Of a DNA stretch of 64,000 bases, positions 63,149-64,000 are shown one piece after another (within the stretch, counting starts at the first letter, position 1; every line of letters begins with the position of its first letter). Source of the DNA: Flavobacteriales bacterium (GTDB lineage Bacteria; Bacteroidota; Bacteroidia; Flavobacteriales_D; Sanyastnellaceae); contig CANIBZ010000002.1 in NCBI GenBank assembly GCA_947466425.1, forward strand, positions 1 to 64,000, given 5' to 3'. A program made the position numbers and the translations under genes. The notes below the pieces were generated by a model, which was not told the origin of the DNA, searched no databases, and saw nothing but the letters and a program-made list of their open reading frames with translations.

Positions 63149-64000
63149 CGCGAAGCTTCCAAGCACTGGTTTTGTGCTCGTTTGTAGAATTCGTCGAAGC
63201 AGAAGTATTGTCTTGCTGAAACAAAATCTCAGCAGCAATAGCTGCAACTTCTGTTTCTTCAACCGACAATTCTTTCTTCAAGATTTCTGGAGTGAAATAG
63301 TCCTTCACGAAATGCGTGTCGAAATTTCCAGATTTGAATGCTTCATGATTAATCGCCCATGAACAAAAATCAAGTGTAGTCTGAACTCCTGAGATCTTAT
63401 ATTCTGCAATGGCTCTGGTCATGCGCTCAATGGCTTGCTCGCGATTCGCAGCATGCACAATCAACTTCGCAATCATCGGGTCATAGTAAATCGGAATGTC
63501 CATGCCTTCTTCAAAGCCATCGTCAACGCGAATGCCCGGTCCTTGCGGACGAACATACGTGTTCAATCTTCCAATATCAGGAAGGAAGTTGTTGGTTGGA
63601 TCTTCAGCATAAACACGAACCTCAAGTGCATGTCCGTTGATCGAAAGGTCGTCTTGCGTAAACGCTAATTTCTCTCCGCGAGCCACACGAATTTGTTCCT
63701 TCACCAAATCAATTCCTGTAATGCTTTCTGAAACCGGATGCTCCACTTGCAAGCGGGTATTCATTTCCAAGAAGTAGTAATTCAATTTATCGTCGAGCAA
63801 GAACTCCACCGTTCCCGCGCCTACGTAATCGCAGCTTCTAGCGGCATCGCATGCGCTCTTACCCATGGCAGCGCGAAGCTCTGGAGTAAGAATAGCAGAA
63901 GGCGCTTCTTCAATCACTTTCTGATGTCTGCGCTGAATGCTGCATTCACGCTCGAAAAGGTGAACAATGTTTCCGTGTGTATCTGCCAATACTTGAATCT
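63138..64000 (-). CDS. accC: Acetyl/acyl-CoA carboxylase biotin carboxylase subunit (5' end cut by window edge)
   Basis: The frame is open to the window edge; the ORF track start at 63989 is an internal TTG. The ~287 visible residues are the C-terminal half of a biotin carboxylase: IQVLADTHGNIVHLFERECS, GAGTVEFLLDD, FLEMNTRLQVEHPVSESITGIDLV (catalytic Glu and Arg), and the HALEVRVYAEDP region. It ends without a biotinyl domain, as a separate AccC-type subunit. About 50 residues past the core are Ser/Thr/Asn-rich. It may serve acetyl- or propionyl-CoA carboxylase. Confidence 0.9.
   Translation of the reverse strand, partial: IQVLADTHGNIVHLFERECSIQRRHQKVIEEAPSAILTPELRAAMGKSACDAARSCDYVGAGTVEFLLDDKLNYYFLEMNTRLQVEHPVSESITGIDLVKEQIRVARGEKLAFTQDDLSINGHALEVRVYAEDPTNNFLPDIGRLNTYVRPQGPGIRVDDGFEEGMDIPIYYDPMIAKLIVHAANREQAIERMTRAIAEYKISGVQTTLDFCSWAINHEAFKSGNFDTHFVKDYFTPEILKKELSVEETEVAAIAAEILFQQDNTSASTNSTNEHKTSAWKLRARD

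Overview
The window is a chromosomal segment of a Bacteroidota bacterium, most likely a marine or freshwater Flavobacteriales of the Crocinitomicaceae/Cryomorphaceae type (inference; no rRNA is present to prove it). The evidence is the set of lineage-restricted families (DUF3127, DUF3276/PUR, DUF2490), four proteins ending in type IX secretion (T9SS) sorting domains (two type A, two type B gliding-motility-type), several promoters of the Bacteroidota form TTTG/TTG - 18 to 21 nt - TAnnTTTG, weak Shine-Dalgarno sequences and a low GC content. No phage, insertion sequence, tRNA, rRNA or CRISPR array was seen. The supplied ORF track accepts TTG and GTG starts; several starts are corrected here.

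Layout. 1-10.7 kb: mostly minus-strand housekeeping genes: WYL regulator (cut by the window edge), DUF3127, NupG-type nucleoside transporter, flavin reductase, purE, bifunctional nuclease, etfA-etfB, arginase, low-molecular-weight phosphatase, RsmI-like methylase, PUR protein and 3-hydroxyacyl-CoA dehydrogenase. 10.7-22 kb: an OmpA-like envelope protein fused to DUF1573, clpC, gyrA, a TPR protein, a DnaB-like domain protein with a degenerate P-loop, and a secreted phosphatase-fold/LysM protein. 22-25.6 kb: a sugar-phosphate operon (pfkA, gapA, BadF-type sugar kinase, pgmB). 25.6-33.9 kb: YwqK-repeat protein, HigB/HigA-like toxin-antitoxin pair with an SdpI-like protein, an exported KatG, an exported endonuclease, YdeI-like protein and esterase. 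33-37.5 kb: overlapping operon of a CotH protein with T9SS tail, lipoprotein, DUF2490 protein and esterase. 37.7-43 kb: membrane adenylate cyclase and two serine hydrolases. 43-47.1 kb: ferritin-like/VIT1 transporter, then an ECF sigma module flanked by two paralogous single-pass membrane proteins and a beta-barrel. 47-50 kb: secreted hypotheticals and two FKBPs. 50-59 kb: two type-B T9SS adhesin-like proteins bracketing an ATP-grasp/NRDE/DinB/DoxX operon. 59-64 kb: DUF2721, unknown Cys-rich protein, XRE regulator, DUF58, sirtuin, and biotin carboxylase (cut by the window edge).

The most unusual signal is a dispersed family of non-coding hairpin arrays in four intergenic regions (1454-1734, 32890-32974, 55785-55939, 59092-59154). 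Each array is a run of short perfect hairpins, usually with 3-nt loops, joined by a constant 4-nt linker (GAAT/TAAT in three arrays, mostly CTTA in the fourth). The stems differ from unit to unit but stay self-complementary. Most arrays begin or end within a few bases of a stop or start codon, and in two cases the repeat supplies all or part of the stop codon.

The second is the ECF module. The sigma gene overlaps a putative membrane anti-sigma factor. An N-terminally shortened paralog of that protein lies just upstream of the sigma gene. The sigma gene and the paralog have similar AACTTTT...GTCT promoter-like sequences, and a beta-barrel gene follows behind a nested inverted repeat.
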